A stretch of DNA of 64,000 nt from Bdellovibrio sp. NC01 (GCF_006874625.1 NZ_CP030034.1:3906001-3970000), one strand, 5' to 3'. Numbered from the stretch's first letter, positions 45,201 to 53,584 are shown. A program made the numbers and translations. Notes: generated from the letters alone by a model not told the origin.

Positions 45201-45796
45201 GCGGTATTAAAATCGCGCAGTACGATTTAGAATTGCGTGGCTCTGGAAATATTTTAGGTGAAGAGCAATCCGGTCACGTCAACACTGTCGGTTATGAACT
45301 GTACATGGATCTTTTGAATGAAGCTTTGGCCGAAGCAAAAGGTGAATCTGTTGAAGACATGGAGCTTGATCCAGAAATCAATTTGAAAATCCCTGCTTTG
45401 ATTCCGGATGCTTACATCAAAGATATTCGTATTCGTTTAGGTTACTACAAAGCCTTGGCAGAGATCAGCTCGCAAGACGATCTAGATCGGATTGAAGAAG
45501 AACTGCGCGATCAGTTCGGTCCAATCCCAGATCAAACAGTGAACTTGATGGGTCTGATGCTGATCCGTCGTCAATGTAAAGAGCTTGGCGTGCGTGACGT
45601 CAGCGCCGGAGTCAAATCCGTGTCATTGATCTTCACAGAAAAAACAAAACTAAAACCAGAAGTGGTGATCCAACTCGCAGTCAGAGAATCCAAAAAATAC
45701 TCTCTAACTCCAGACAACCGCCTGAACATCAAACTCAGCACAATAAGCTGGTCAGCAGTCTACGAAGAACTAGAACAACTCCTAAGACTCATCTAG
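42275..45796 (+). CDS. mfd: Transcription-repair coupling factor Mfd
   Basis: A 1173-aa protein that displaces RNA polymerase stalled at DNA lesions and recruits UvrA. Domains in order: an N-terminal UvrB-homology module (to about 350) that lacks a Walker A, the RNA polymerase interaction domain (LKPGDLVVHVKHGIGVYEGL), RecG-like translocase with Walker A VCGDVGFGKTEVA and DEEQ box in IIDEEQKFGV, motif VI QLRGRVGRSKTRAYCYL, and a C-terminal D7 domain. Length is standard. The start ATG 42275 lacks a strong Shine-Dalgarno. It is divergent from the nuo operon. Confidence 0.96.
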   Translation: MKAEMTHTRLESILERAFETSRGKIQVTGASSPLALAFFLSQTYSKKINSLPHLVVVGSHEEALELQQLIEFFDPLRQSTILSAFDVSAYSGLYPNSQSVSDRLNFLAKAQNAKAGEIFISSSDALMQKTLPPKILKEFTRVLKSGDELPEDIAGYLNSLGYVSAPMVEDKGQYALRGGIVDIFPPTEKMPVRLDLFGDQVETIRHFSVEDQRSADEIQSFTLCPAREVLFRDEVHEKLLQRVRANIDSRPVEKAEAEETLRSLVLKNAFPGIEFLIPYFYGELVSPLAHFPSALNVFFLDPIEIARCADEFMADLKADFATSEAHVIRPLMDELYVGFDKIDYPQGSRQLYFSSLEYLEGEESADANVEYKTALTTDFTNLSRSNAVGSEEWLRAATNKLHRWRDEGYRIFVGTKNQSHIDRLALIFEKLELKAVRTRDDEYKWDSWLQEQDGDKHLVHIIPRYLADSLRLDEEMVIFLRDEDFYGKKTRSRESSGAQDFQKQAKRLAFGDLKPGDLVVHVKHGIGVYEGLKIMNIGGVDSEYIQVGYKDKDKLYLPVYRVGQLQKFSGAGATSVLDKLGGTAWEKTKAKVKSHVRDIAADLLALYAKRAEMHRPPFHFKEEEIALFENGFPYEETDDQLRAIGDISRDLTSTKPMDRLVCGDVGFGKTEVAMRAAFFAIQARKQVAVLAPTTVLTFQHFETFKKRFEGWPVDIRVLNRFVTPAETKKTIQDLKDGKVDLVVGTHKLLGSSIAYKDLGLLIIDEEQKFGVTHKEKIKKIRTSVDTLTLSATPIPRTLNMALVGIRDLSLINTAPVDRLPTRTFVTKFDQETIRKAISAEISRGGQVYFIHNRIESIYGLADEIRQIVPEARIRVAHGQMEEHELEKAMLAFFHHEIDVLICTAIVESGMDVPRANTMFIDSAHMFGLSQLYQLRGRVGRSKTRAYCYLMMPRDRKLDKEQQERLKIIQENTALGSGIKIAQYDLELRGSGNILGEEQSGHVNTVGYELYMDLLNEALAEAKGESVEDMELDPEINLKIPALIPDAYIKDIRIRLGYYKALAEISSQDDLDRIEEELRDQFGPIPDQTVNLMGLMLIRRQCKELGVRDVSAGVKSVSLIFTEKTKLKPEVVIQLAVRESKKYSLTPDNRLNIKLSTISWSAVYEELEQLLRLI

Positions 45797-45818
45797 GGGT
45801 GCCTGCCATTCTTTCCGC

Positions 45819-45862
45819 AAAAGTGCCTGGCACTTTTTTGGGCCCATGGTGCGTTATTCCGT
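45819..45862 (+). repeat. Dispersed repeat (copy B), also terminator-like after mfd
   Basis: AAAAGTGCC (45819-45827), T, GGCACTTTT (45829-45837) then TT forms a hairpin that can terminate mfd. The segment 45824-45862 matches the minus strand of 34698-34734: GTG[C/T]CTGGC, a T-run, GGG[C/T]CCATG and TGCGTTA. A degenerate partial copy (GGTGCCTGCCATTC) precedes it at 45798-45812. Confidence 0.6.
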
Positions 45863-45881
45863 TTCACGGATTTGCGGTGGA

Positions 45882-46604
45882 TTAGAATTCGAATTTGATG
45901 CCGGCGCCGAATAAGAAATCGGTTTCGGTATTTACGTCGGCTTCGTCACCGGTCTTTGCGTATTGAGTGGCGTAGACGTCGATGTATGTGTTTTGTAAAC
46001 CGTAATTGAACGTCGCTTGTTTTGCGGTTTCGTAGTCGATCCAATCAAGCTGCAATAACAAACCAACCGTGTAGTTATAGCCGATGCCTGTTGTCTCGCT
46101 TTTTGAATCTGTGCCGTTGGAATCTTTTGTGGCCATTTGCCAAGCGTTGATACCGATGTAGGGCGCCACATAAGGCTCTGGCAAAATCGCATCAGCAATA
46201 AATTTTAAGCCCGCACCGTATTTCGTAACATCTAACGAGTGATCCGCATTTCCTTTAATCGAGCCACTTCCGAAATCAGCACCCAACGCGAATGAACCTA
46301 AAGAGAAATTATATTTATAGTCCAAGCTCAGATGAATAAATGGAATGGCATCAGAGCCATATGAATCTGAATAAGTCGCTCCATCAATCGCTGAAAAAAA
46401 GTTTTTTAAAACCAAACCCTCGTAGTCTACGCCAAACATGAATCCATGAGTCCCGCGGCGTTCACGATAAGGAGCCAGAACATCTTGTGCAATTCTGACC
46501 TCGACAAGAGACTGGTCTTCATTTGTTGCGGCGATAGAGAAAGATCCACATACGAATGTGATAAGCAATGTGAAGAGAATGTTCAGACTTTGGTGCAATT
46601 TCAT
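45882..46604 (-). CDS. Outer membrane beta-barrel protein
   Basis: A 240-aa protein with a Sec signal peptide (LLITFVCGSFSIAA, cleavage near SIAA-T) and alternating hydrophobic strands with many Tyr, Phe and Gly. It ends in GAGIKFEF, a C-terminal Phe signature for BAM-dependent outer membrane insertion. No specific family is recognised, and pore size or ligand cannot be told. Confidence 0.75.
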   Translation of the reverse strand: MKLHQSLNILFTLLITFVCGSFSIAATNEDQSLVEVRIAQDVLAPYRERRGTHGFMFGVDYEGLVLKNFFSAIDGATYSDSYGSDAIPFIHLSLDYKYNFSLGSFALGADFGSGSIKGNADHSLDVTKYGAGLKFIADAILPEPYVAPYIGINAWQMATKDSNGTDSKSETTGIGYNYTVGLLLQLDWIDYETAKQATFNYGLQNTYIDVYATQYAKTGDEADVNTETDFLFGAGIKFEF

Positions 46605-46620
46605 TTTAGTTGCTCAAATC

Positions 46621-46651
46621 TTGCCTGTTTTGCTTTACGCCCGATGATAAT
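46621..46651 (+). promoter_or_regulatory. Candidate promoter of the GH3 gene
   Basis: TTGCCT (46621-46626) and GATAAT (46646-46651) are separated by 19 nt. This would start transcription near 46658, only about 5 nt before ATG 46663, which has no Shine-Dalgarno. A leaderless or very short leader mRNA is possible. Confidence 0.3.
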
Positions 46652-46662
46652 CTAAATTTTAT

Positions 46663-48360
46663 ATGAACAAGTATATCAGGGAAATTTCTCGGATTTTTAG
46701 CATTAGTACACTGATTTGTATTTTTCCCGCCCTTGTTCTAGCCCAAGCTAAATCGCTCGATCAAATCATCGACGGTAAAATCCAAAAAATGACCTTGGAA
46801 GAAAAAGTCGGCCAGCTCTTCATCGTCGGTTTTCCACAAACGAAGATGGAGCCCGAACTTTCCGATTTCATCACGAAATACAAACCTGGTTCATTCCTTT
46901 TATTCAAACGCAACGTTCAAAACCTAGCGCAAATTAAAGCGTTGAATGCTGAACTCTATCAAGCGGTTTACAAAAGCACGAAGCTTCCACCACTGATTGC
47001 AATCGATCAAGAAGGCGGAGCCGTTTCGCGTTTACCAATTCAGCCGGCGCAACCCAATGCTCTTGCTATTGGACAAACTCAGTCGCCACTTCTTGCGGAA
47101 GAGATGGGTTATCAAACTGGCTTATTCTTACGCGAAGTGGGTTTCAACATGAATCTTGCGCCGGTGCTAGATGTTGCTGATCCATTTTCATTAAGCTTTA
47201 TTGGAGTAAGATCTTTCGGTTCAGATCCGACGCTAGTTAAAGACATCGGTGTCGCTTACTCAAAAGGCCTCATGCGTTCACGTGTGATCCCGACAGCAAA
47301 ACACTTTCCCGGCACGGGTAATCTGCGCGCCGATCCGCACTCTACAATCGTGCGCAATACCGCTAGCATTTCTGAATTAAAGAAAAAAGATCTTGTCCCC
47401 TTCGAAGGATATTCTTCATTGGGTTCGAACATCGCAGTGATGCTTTCCCATTCTATTTATCCCGCATTAGATAAATCCAAAGAACCTGCAAGCTTTTCCC
47501 CGAAGATATCCACAGAGCTGTTGCGCGAAGATTTGAAATACAAAGGCCTTGTGGTCACTGATGATTTGCAGATGAAAGGTTCAAAGCAATTGCTTCGCCC
47601 CGAAATCGCGGCATTAAAAGCGATTAAAGCTGGTGCCGATATCGTGATGTTAACTTGGTCTTTCGCTGATCAAGAAAAAGCAATTCGCCTTGTTCGTCAG
47701 TCTGTACATACCGGAGAAGTTTCCGAAGCAGAGCTGAATGCAAAACTTCACCGCATTCTGACAGTGAAAGCTTTTGCGAATGTTTATAAAAAAGATCCTT
47801 CGCAGCCTCTAGTGGTAAATGCCGGAAGTTTAAGTTCAAAAAAATATGCAGAGCTTGATGAAGAAATCCTAAGTTCGAATATTAAGACAAGTCTTATTCC
47901 CAAGGTGTTACCAACAAAGTCCGCAGCCAAAGCGAAACCTCGCCTACCCGCTTCGGTTCAACGTGCGTGTGTGATGTCGCCATCACAAGATTTTCTGCAA
48001 AGTTTTAAGTCGGCAACAGCTTTAAAAGTCTTAAGCTATCGCATAGCCAACGATTCCGATTCAACAGAGATCATGCAATGGTCAGAAGGCCGCTGCCCAG
48101 TTATGGTCATGGCCATCACGGGTGCTAAAACGGCGAAGCTTCTACGCTCTTTGCCTAAGGATATAAAAGGCAAAATGATCGTGGTAAATCTATCATCACC
48201 AGGACTCATTCCGCGCGAAAGACCATATCGCAAAGTTATTCAATTGTATTTTAATCACAAGGACTCTGGAAAAAAGGTCGCTGAACACTTGAACGAGATT
48301 CTTAATAATCATTCCGCTCAAGTGGTTCGTTCGAACAACAACAATATCGCTACGTTTTAA
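46663..48360 (+). CDS. Glycoside hydrolase family 3, beta-N-acetylhexosaminidase-like
   Basis: A 565-aa exported hydrolase: signal peptide (SISTLICIFPALVLAQA), GH3 TIM barrel with EEKVGQLFIVGF, FLLFKRNVQ, AIDQEGGAVSRL, and the substrate-site KHFPGTGNLRADPHST. The nucleophile is the Asp in VVTDDLQMKG. The second half (about 390-565) is a C-terminal domain seen in longer GH3 enzymes. The KHFPG-x-G...D-x-H-S pattern is of NagZ-type hexosaminidases. Likely substrates are GlcNAc-containing glycans such as peptidoglycan or chitin-derived sugars. Confidence 0.9.
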   Translation: MNKYIREISRIFSISTLICIFPALVLAQAKSLDQIIDGKIQKMTLEEKVGQLFIVGFPQTKMEPELSDFITKYKPGSFLLFKRNVQNLAQIKALNAELYQAVYKSTKLPPLIAIDQEGGAVSRLPIQPAQPNALAIGQTQSPLLAEEMGYQTGLFLREVGFNMNLAPVLDVADPFSLSFIGVRSFGSDPTLVKDIGVAYSKGLMRSRVIPTAKHFPGTGNLRADPHSTIVRNTASISELKKKDLVPFEGYSSLGSNIAVMLSHSIYPALDKSKEPASFSPKISTELLREDLKYKGLVVTDDLQMKGSKQLLRPEIAALKAIKAGADIVMLTWSFADQEKAIRLVRQSVHTGEVSEAELNAKLHRILTVKAFANVYKKDPSQPLVVNAGSLSSKKYAELDEEILSSNIKTSLIPKVLPTKSAAKAKPRLPASVQRACVMSPSQDFLQSFKSATALKVLSYRIANDSDSTEIMQWSEGRCPVMVMAITGAKTAKLLRSLPKDIKGKMIVVNLSSPGLIPRERPYRKVIQLYFNHKDSGKKVAEHLNEILNNHSAQVVRSNNNNIATF

Positions 48361-48428
48361 TCGATACAAAAATATCTATTTGATTTTACAAATTAAATAC
48401 CGCCATCAAGATCAGTGCTGGCCACTTA

Positions 48429-50042
48429 TTAAAGAGGTTGAATCGTAACGACACCATCGTGAGACTGAATTTTCATCAACTCCGAAAGTAAGACGCTCAT
48501 GCGATCATAGGTGTCGATATCCAATCCTTTCCACAACTGAACTTTCTTCACTCGTTCCGCAGTTGCTTCGTGGGTCACAAAACCTTTGCGAATTTTAAGT
48601 TGGTAGTGCGTCTGTGGATCTTCTTCATCAATTTTGAAATCGATATTGGAATTTAGAATTTTAGTTAGTTCTTTCGCTCTCAAATAAGCTCGTCCCGCGC
48701 GAACAAAGTGACGTTCAAACTTATCAGCAATATCTTCTGCCGTAAGAATGATGTCCTCTTCCTCTTCTTCACTCGAAGAGTTCGCGTCTTCAAATTCCGC
48801 CAACAGTACCAATTTATCCGAAGAAGTCTCTTCGGATTCAATCTCTTCTTCCAATTCTTCTTCAACAAACTTTTCTTGGCGATCCCACCAGATGCCTAAA
48901 GCCAGGATTGAACGAACCGACGTAAATGTGTATGGCTCCAAGCCATGACGTTCGCAGAATAAGGCAAAGCCTTCTTTCACTAAGTCTGCATCAATCGGTT
49001 CAAAGAAGATGTTGTCGTGGAATTCTGCTGATGCCAAACAATCCGCAAGATTACGAACCGAATCGAACACCATCGCGCTTGAAAATGGTCCCACGCAGAA
49101 TTCTTCGTCTTGTTCAAAACTCAGATTGCTGAAATCGCGATTGAAAAACACAATTCCACGCGCGCCAACTTTTAAACTGATGTTGTAGCGCGGATCAAGA
49201 CGTTTGATTTCGTCCGTCTCTAACAATGCCGCCTCAAGAGGGCTACCGCACACTGTAACTTGCAAATCATAAACTTGCGTGAGCATTTCAAGTTTGCGCG
49301 GATCACGATTTTTCTGTCCACGGAAATAACTATTCACGCGAGACTTCAGAGAAGTCGCTTTGCCGACGTACAGAATTTCATTCCATTTACTAACCATACG
49401 ATACACGCCTGGTTGATCAGGTAATTCTAAACGCTTTTCTTTGGGTAAAGGATATTCGTACTTTGTGCGCTTCGCTTTCGGAGTATCCTGCATCCACACC
49501 GATAGATCATCAAAAGTATGAATGCCCTTTTCAGCCAGGGCACCGACAAGCCCTTTCCAAATCACACGCGTCGCCTCCACTTGATGTGCGGAACGTTTTA
49601 AATCACCAGACGGTAATCCAAAATATCCAGCCAAGCCTTTAATTCCACGGGTCGGAAGATTCGGTAGCAAGCGTTTCGCAATTTCGTGAGTACACAAAAT
49701 CGGAAAAGGCATTTCTCGTTGAAGCTTTTCATAAGCATCAGCCAAAAATGGTTTTTCAAATTGCGCAAAGTGAATCACACAGTGATGGTCTTTATATTTT
49801 TCTTCGATGTTCCCAAATAAATGTTCGGCGGAAAGAGCCGTATCAAGATCTTCAGTGAAGATCCCAGTGATCATCTGAATGCGGTAAGGAACTTTTTCGC
49901 CTTCAGGCAAAGCCACGATTGAACTTTCAATCTCGCTGTCCAAAGTCGACCACGCCATCTCTAAGATATGCGCGCCACTTTCAGGCTTAGCGCCCGTTGT
50001 CTGAAGATCAAGAAAGAATAAAGGAAGTTCATTAAGCTTCAT
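48429..50042 (-). CDS. DEDDh exonuclease-fold plus UvrC-like GIY-YIG nuclease
   Basis: A 537-aa two-domain protein. Residues 5-165 have the DnaQ/PolC-type exonuclease fold (LFFLDLQTTGAK, VIHFAQFEKPFL, SAHQVEATRV), but several catalytic acids are changed: Glu14 is Gln, motif II Asp is Glu96 and the motif III Asp is Thr158; Asp12 and His153 remain. Residues 208-290 are an apparently intact GIY-YIG domain of the UvrC/Cho type: PGVY214, LY225VGK228A, R235, E270, E275, PRYN287. The rest is of unknown fold with an acidic stretch (about 400-435). Its start overlaps the upstream helicase 3' end by 11 bp. Related exonuclease/UvrC fusions exist in other bacteria; function of this one is not determined. 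Confidence 0.88.
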   Translation of the reverse strand: MKLNELPLFFLDLQTTGAKPESGAHILEMAWSTLDSEIESSIVALPEGEKVPYRIQMITGIFTEDLDTALSAEHLFGNIEEKYKDHHCVIHFAQFEKPFLADAYEKLQREMPFPILCTHEIAKRLLPNLPTRGIKGLAGYFGLPSGDLKRSAHQVEATRVIWKGLVGALAEKGIHTFDDLSVWMQDTPKAKRTKYEYPLPKEKRLELPDQPGVYRMVSKWNEILYVGKATSLKSRVNSYFRGQKNRDPRKLEMLTQVYDLQVTVCGSPLEAALLETDEIKRLDPRYNISLKVGARGIVFFNRDFSNLSFEQDEEFCVGPFSSAMVFDSVRNLADCLASAEFHDNIFFEPIDADLVKEGFALFCERHGLEPYTFTSVRSILALGIWWDRQEKFVEEELEEEIESEETSSDKLVLLAEFEDANSSSEEEEEDIILTAEDIADKFERHFVRAGRAYLRAKELTKILNSNIDFKIDEEDPQTHYQLKIRKGFVTHEATAERVKKVQLWKGLDIDTYDRMSVLLSELMKIQSHDGVVTIQPL

Positions 50043-52464
50043 TGATTACTTCCTCCTTAGCGGGCTTCATGGCCTCGATGCTTTTCCAGAAATCAGTAAC
50101 ATCAGAAATAATTTTTTGCGAGACTAATTCTTGCGGAGACGTTTCAAACCAACCCTGCGGCATCGTCTCTGAATAAGTGCTTTCCAGGAAGCGAGAATCC
50201 ATCAAAACAATCAGACCCTTATCATTTTCAGAGCGAATCACACGCCCTGCTGACTGAATCGTTTTTGCCATTGCTGGATAAACATACGTGTAATTGAAGG
50301 CCACATTTTTTTCGTTCTTCTTTTCAAAGTATTCGCGAATTTTCTCACGTTCGAAATCGAAAGTCGGCAAAGCCGGCCCAATAACAAATGCGCCAATCAA
50401 CATATCCCCAGGGAAATCCACACCCTCAGAGAAAACTCCGCCCTGCACCGCTAACAACAACGTTGGTAGATCGTTGTTCTTCATGAACGATAAAAAGTCT
50501 TCCACTCGCTGCGCTTTCATATCCCGTTGTTGCACTAAGCGCTGATAGAAACTTTCACGTAGATGCTTTTCTACATCCTTCATAAATTCAAAACTAGGAA
50601 AGAGGGCAATATAGTTACCCGGCTTCACCGCCATGATCTTTTCCATAGCCTGCGCAATCTTCGGCGCACTAGAAGCACGTTCACGATATTTTGTAGAGAT
50701 CTGCGGAATTAAAATGATTTTGCGATGCTCACGCGGAAACGGCGATACAAACTCTAAACACTGCGTTTCTTCCTCTGGCAAACCCAGCAACTTCGAAGAA
50801 AACTCGAAAGGCTTCAGTGTCGCAGAAAAAGCCACGACATTCTTAAAAGACTTATAGACTTCATGCAAGTGTGCTGAAGCATCACAACAAGTCACCTTCA
50901 GTGTTTCGTTCTCTTCACCGAACATGCGACCGCGCTGATAGGTTTGAAAGAACTCTTCCCCACGCAGCTCAAGCGCTAAGGCAAAGTCTGACCAAGTGTT
51001 TACCAAACGCAAAATGCCATCTTGATTTTGTATCTCAACATCCGCTTCAAGATATTCAGATAAAAAATCACGCAGACGCTTTTCTAAATCAAAGATCGGA
51101 TCAAAATCAATTTCCACAATACGCGATTCACCACGATATTCTTCAATCAAGGTTTGTGCTTCTTTGCAAAACTCAAGCGCACGCTTGTAAAACTGTGGTG
51201 CCACCTTTTTCAACGAATCTTCTAAATTACGCAATTCACGCGTCGATAAGGACGGTGAAAAATAATCCTGCGCACGTGAAGGCAAGTTATGGGCTTCATC
51301 AATCACAAGATTGGCTTTTTCCGAAGGTTCCAATAAAGGCTCACTCAACCGACCCACTAGGCTTCGCGTAGAAAACACATAGTTATAGTCGGCAATCACA
51401 ACATCGGCACGCTCGATAGCTTCAACAGAAAGTTCGAAGGGACAAACTTGATATTCCTCACCCAGCTCCCGTAATTTTTTCTGACTTAAAGAGCGAAGTT
51501 TAGAAACCTTATTAACAAGGTCATTTTCCGCAACCTTCTTATAATAATCCTTCGCAAATTCGCAGTACTGCGGATTACACAAAGGTTCATTCTTAAAACA
51601 CATCTTACTTTTTGCGGTAATTGTTAAAGGACGAACATTCGCACCCAATTCCTGCAAGCGTTCAACCGCTTCTTCCGCCACTTGATGTTGGGAATTCTTA
51701 GGCGTGACATAAATCACCTTCTGTCCACGCGCCAAAGACTCTTTCAACGAAGGATAAAGCACGCCAATTGTTTTTCCTAATCCCGTCGGCGCTTGAATTA
51801 ACATCCGCTTTTCAGAAGTAAAACCTTCTTCAATAGCAGCGATGAGTTCTGTCTGCCCAGGGCGCGGCGATGAAAATGGAAATTGTAGGTCGCCAGAGAT
51901 CTCAACGCGTTTTTTGAAGAGCTTTTCGCGCATCTTTGTTTCTTCAACAAGTTCCGCTAAACGTAACGCCATCCATGCTTCGTACTCTTCGATATCAAGA
52001 TCAAAATACATCTCTGACATCTTGAAGTTGCGCGACGACACCAAAAGCATTTTCAAATCCGGAATTTCCCCGGTTTGTTTATAATAAATGTAACCGTAAG
52101 TGCGCAGCTGCCACACGTAAGGATGATTTTCATCTGTCGCAAGCTTGCGTTCTAATGATTCAATATCGAATGCTGATTTGATTTCTTCGATCTGACAAGA
52201 ATGGCCTTCGACCACACCATCGGCGCGACCTGAAACCACAAAGATGTATTGCTCACGTGTGAATTCCATCTTCAACGGCTTTTCCGCTGTGTAACCCGGA
52301 ACTTCACGAATGCGTTTACGTTGAATGTTTTGATGAATCTCGACACCCAATTGCGGTAACTGACCATAACCAGAATTTGCTTCGATCGAACCCACGCGCG
52401 GACATGGCAGCGCAAACTGACGAATATCAAGGTGAACTTTTCTGGTTGCGGTTTTCTTTGCCAT
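50032..52464 (-). CDS. RecB-like nuclease domain fused to XPD/DinG-like Fe-S helicase
   Basis: An 810-aa fusion. Residues about 20-175 carry a PD-(D/E)XK nuclease of the RecB/Cas4 class: H44, D82 in SGRADGVVEG, E94 and K96 in EEIK, and the QxxxY motif (Q119-Y123). From about 195 begins an XPD/DinG-family superfamily 2 helicase: Walker A APTGLGKT (225-232), four Fe-S cluster Cys (C289, C296, C301, C341), DEAH box (389-392) and motif VI IQSAGRVIRS. The start is one base from the radical SAM gene stop. The combination suggests a 5'-3' DNA helicase with associated nuclease acting in repair, replication or defence; the exact role is not known. Confidence 0.9.
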   Translation of the reverse strand: MAKKTATRKVHLDIRQFALPCPRVGSIEANSGYGQLPQLGVEIHQNIQRKRIREVPGYTAEKPLKMEFTREQYIFVVSGRADGVVEGHSCQIEEIKSAFDIESLERKLATDENHPYVWQLRTYGYIYYKQTGEIPDLKMLLVSSRNFKMSEMYFDLDIEEYEAWMALRLAELVEETKMREKLFKKRVEISGDLQFPFSSPRPGQTELIAAIEEGFTSEKRMLIQAPTGLGKTIGVLYPSLKESLARGQKVIYVTPKNSQHQVAEEAVERLQELGANVRPLTITAKSKMCFKNEPLCNPQYCEFAKDYYKKVAENDLVNKVSKLRSLSQKKLRELGEEYQVCPFELSVEAIERADVVIADYNYVFSTRSLVGRLSEPLLEPSEKANLVIDEAHNLPSRAQDYFSPSLSTRELRNLEDSLKKVAPQFYKRALEFCKEAQTLIEEYRGESRIVEIDFDPIFDLEKRLRDFLSEYLEADVEIQNQDGILRLVNTWSDFALALELRGEEFFQTYQRGRMFGEENETLKVTCCDASAHLHEVYKSFKNVVAFSATLKPFEFSSKLLGLPEEETQCLEFVSPFPREHRKIILIPQISTKYRERASSAPKIAQAMEKIMAVKPGNYIALFPSFEFMKDVEKHLRESFYQRLVQQRDMKAQRVEDFLSFMKNNDLPTLLLAVQGGVFSEGVDFPGDMLIGAFVIGPALPTFDFEREKIREYFEKKNEKNVAFNYTYVYPAMAKTIQSAGRVIRSENDKGLIVLMDSRFLESTYSETMPQGWFETSPQELVSQKIISDVTDFWKSIEAMKPAKEEVINEA

Positions 52465-53544
52465 CTATTCGTCGATCTTAAAACTCAATTGGTCACCCGG
52501 TCGCTGAAAATGCTCAGCGCTAAGAGTGAATTTCTTTTCATTTAATCCATATTTACGAGTGTAGACATCAAAGACCTGTGCCAACTGATCCGCACGCGGC
52601 CCTTGTCCACGCATGCGCGAACCAAAATTAGCGTCGTTCATCTTGCCGCCACGAATATCTTTAACCGCGTTCACGACTTTATCTTTACGCAGCGGACGAT
52701 GCACTTCCAACCATTCTTCAAATAATGGCGCCACCGCCAACGGCAATCGCAACGGAGTGTAACCAGCTGAATACGCACCGGCGTCACGAGCCGCCTTCAA
52801 AATCGCAGGCATTTCATGATCCGTTAAACCCAAAATCACCGGCGCAACATTCACACCCACTGGCACACCCGCATTGGCTAGCATCTCAATCGCTTTTAAA
52901 CGAGCTGCGGGACGCGAAGTGCGCGGCTCTAATACCTGAATGAGGTCGTCATCCAAACTTGTTATAGAGATGAATACGCGAATGCCATTGTAAGCCGCCA
53001 TCTCTTTCAAAACATCAAGATCACGCGTAACAAGAAAGTTTTTAGTAATAATCGCACCAGGATTTTTAAATTTCGCAAGCACCTGCAAACAGCCACGTGT
53101 CAGTTCCATCTTGCGCTCAAGTGGCTGATAGCAATCCGTGATGCCACTCATGACAATAGTTTCCGGCTGCCATGACTTTTTCATCAATGCTTCTTCAAGC
53201 AACTTCGGCGCTTCTTCTTTCACGAAAATTTTTGATTCAAAATCAAGACCTGCGGAAAATCCAAGATACTCATGCGTGGGACGCGCATAACAATAAATGC
53301 AACCATGCTCGCACCCACGATATGGATTCACCGAGTACGTAAAACCAATATCCGGCGAATCGTTCTTCGTTAAAACAGAACGAGACGTGTCCTTCAAAAT
53401 TTGCGTTTGAAGGCGCGGCTTTTCTTCTTCTAAATAATTATCGAAATCCTGTGGCTCGGCTTCGTACTTGAGAGAATCGAATCGATTGGGAATATTACTG
53501 CTAGCGCCTCGGCCTCGGATGTCTTTGCGAAATTCGCGACTCAT
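52465..53544 (-). CDS. PA0069-family radical SAM protein (SplB-related)
   Basis: A 359-aa radical SAM enzyme: cluster motif C78-EHG-C82-IY-C85 in NPYRGCEHGCIYCYAR, then SGITDCYQPLE, TKNFLVTRDL and SITSLDDDL segments. The sequence resembles the PA0069 subfamily related to spore photoproduct lyase, whose substrate is unknown. No spore genes are present, so a spore photoproduct role is unlikely. It is the first gene of the operon with the helicase and GIY-YIG genes; its ATG lacks a Shine-Dalgarno, so the mRNA may be leaderless. Confidence 0.9.
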   Translation of the reverse strand: MSREFRKDIRGRGASSNIPNRFDSLKYEAEPQDFDNYLEEEKPRLQTQILKDTSRSVLTKNDSPDIGFTYSVNPYRGCEHGCIYCYARPTHEYLGFSAGLDFESKIFVKEEAPKLLEEALMKKSWQPETIVMSGITDCYQPLERKMELTRGCLQVLAKFKNPGAIITKNFLVTRDLDVLKEMAAYNGIRVFISITSLDDDLIQVLEPRTSRPAARLKAIEMLANAGVPVGVNVAPVILGLTDHEMPAILKAARDAGAYSAGYTPLRLPLAVAPLFEEWLEVHRPLRKDKVVNAVKDIRGGKMNDANFGSRMRGQGPRADQLAQVFDVYTRKYGLNEKKFTLSAEHFQRPGDQLSFKIDE

Positions 53545-53571
53545 TAAAAGCAGTATCGCATATTTGCCTAA

Positions 53572-53584
53572 TTCCCGTCGGGAA
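53572..53584. promoter_or_regulatory. Palindrome upstream of radical SAM operon
   Basis: TTCCCGTCGGGAA is a perfect 13-bp palindrome 28-40 bp before the radical SAM start codon, near the expected -35 position. A second dyad AGCGCTGCGCT lies at 53596-53606. The latter part of the gap (53628-53701) holds the atpC terminator and a second hairpin. Confidence 0.4.
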
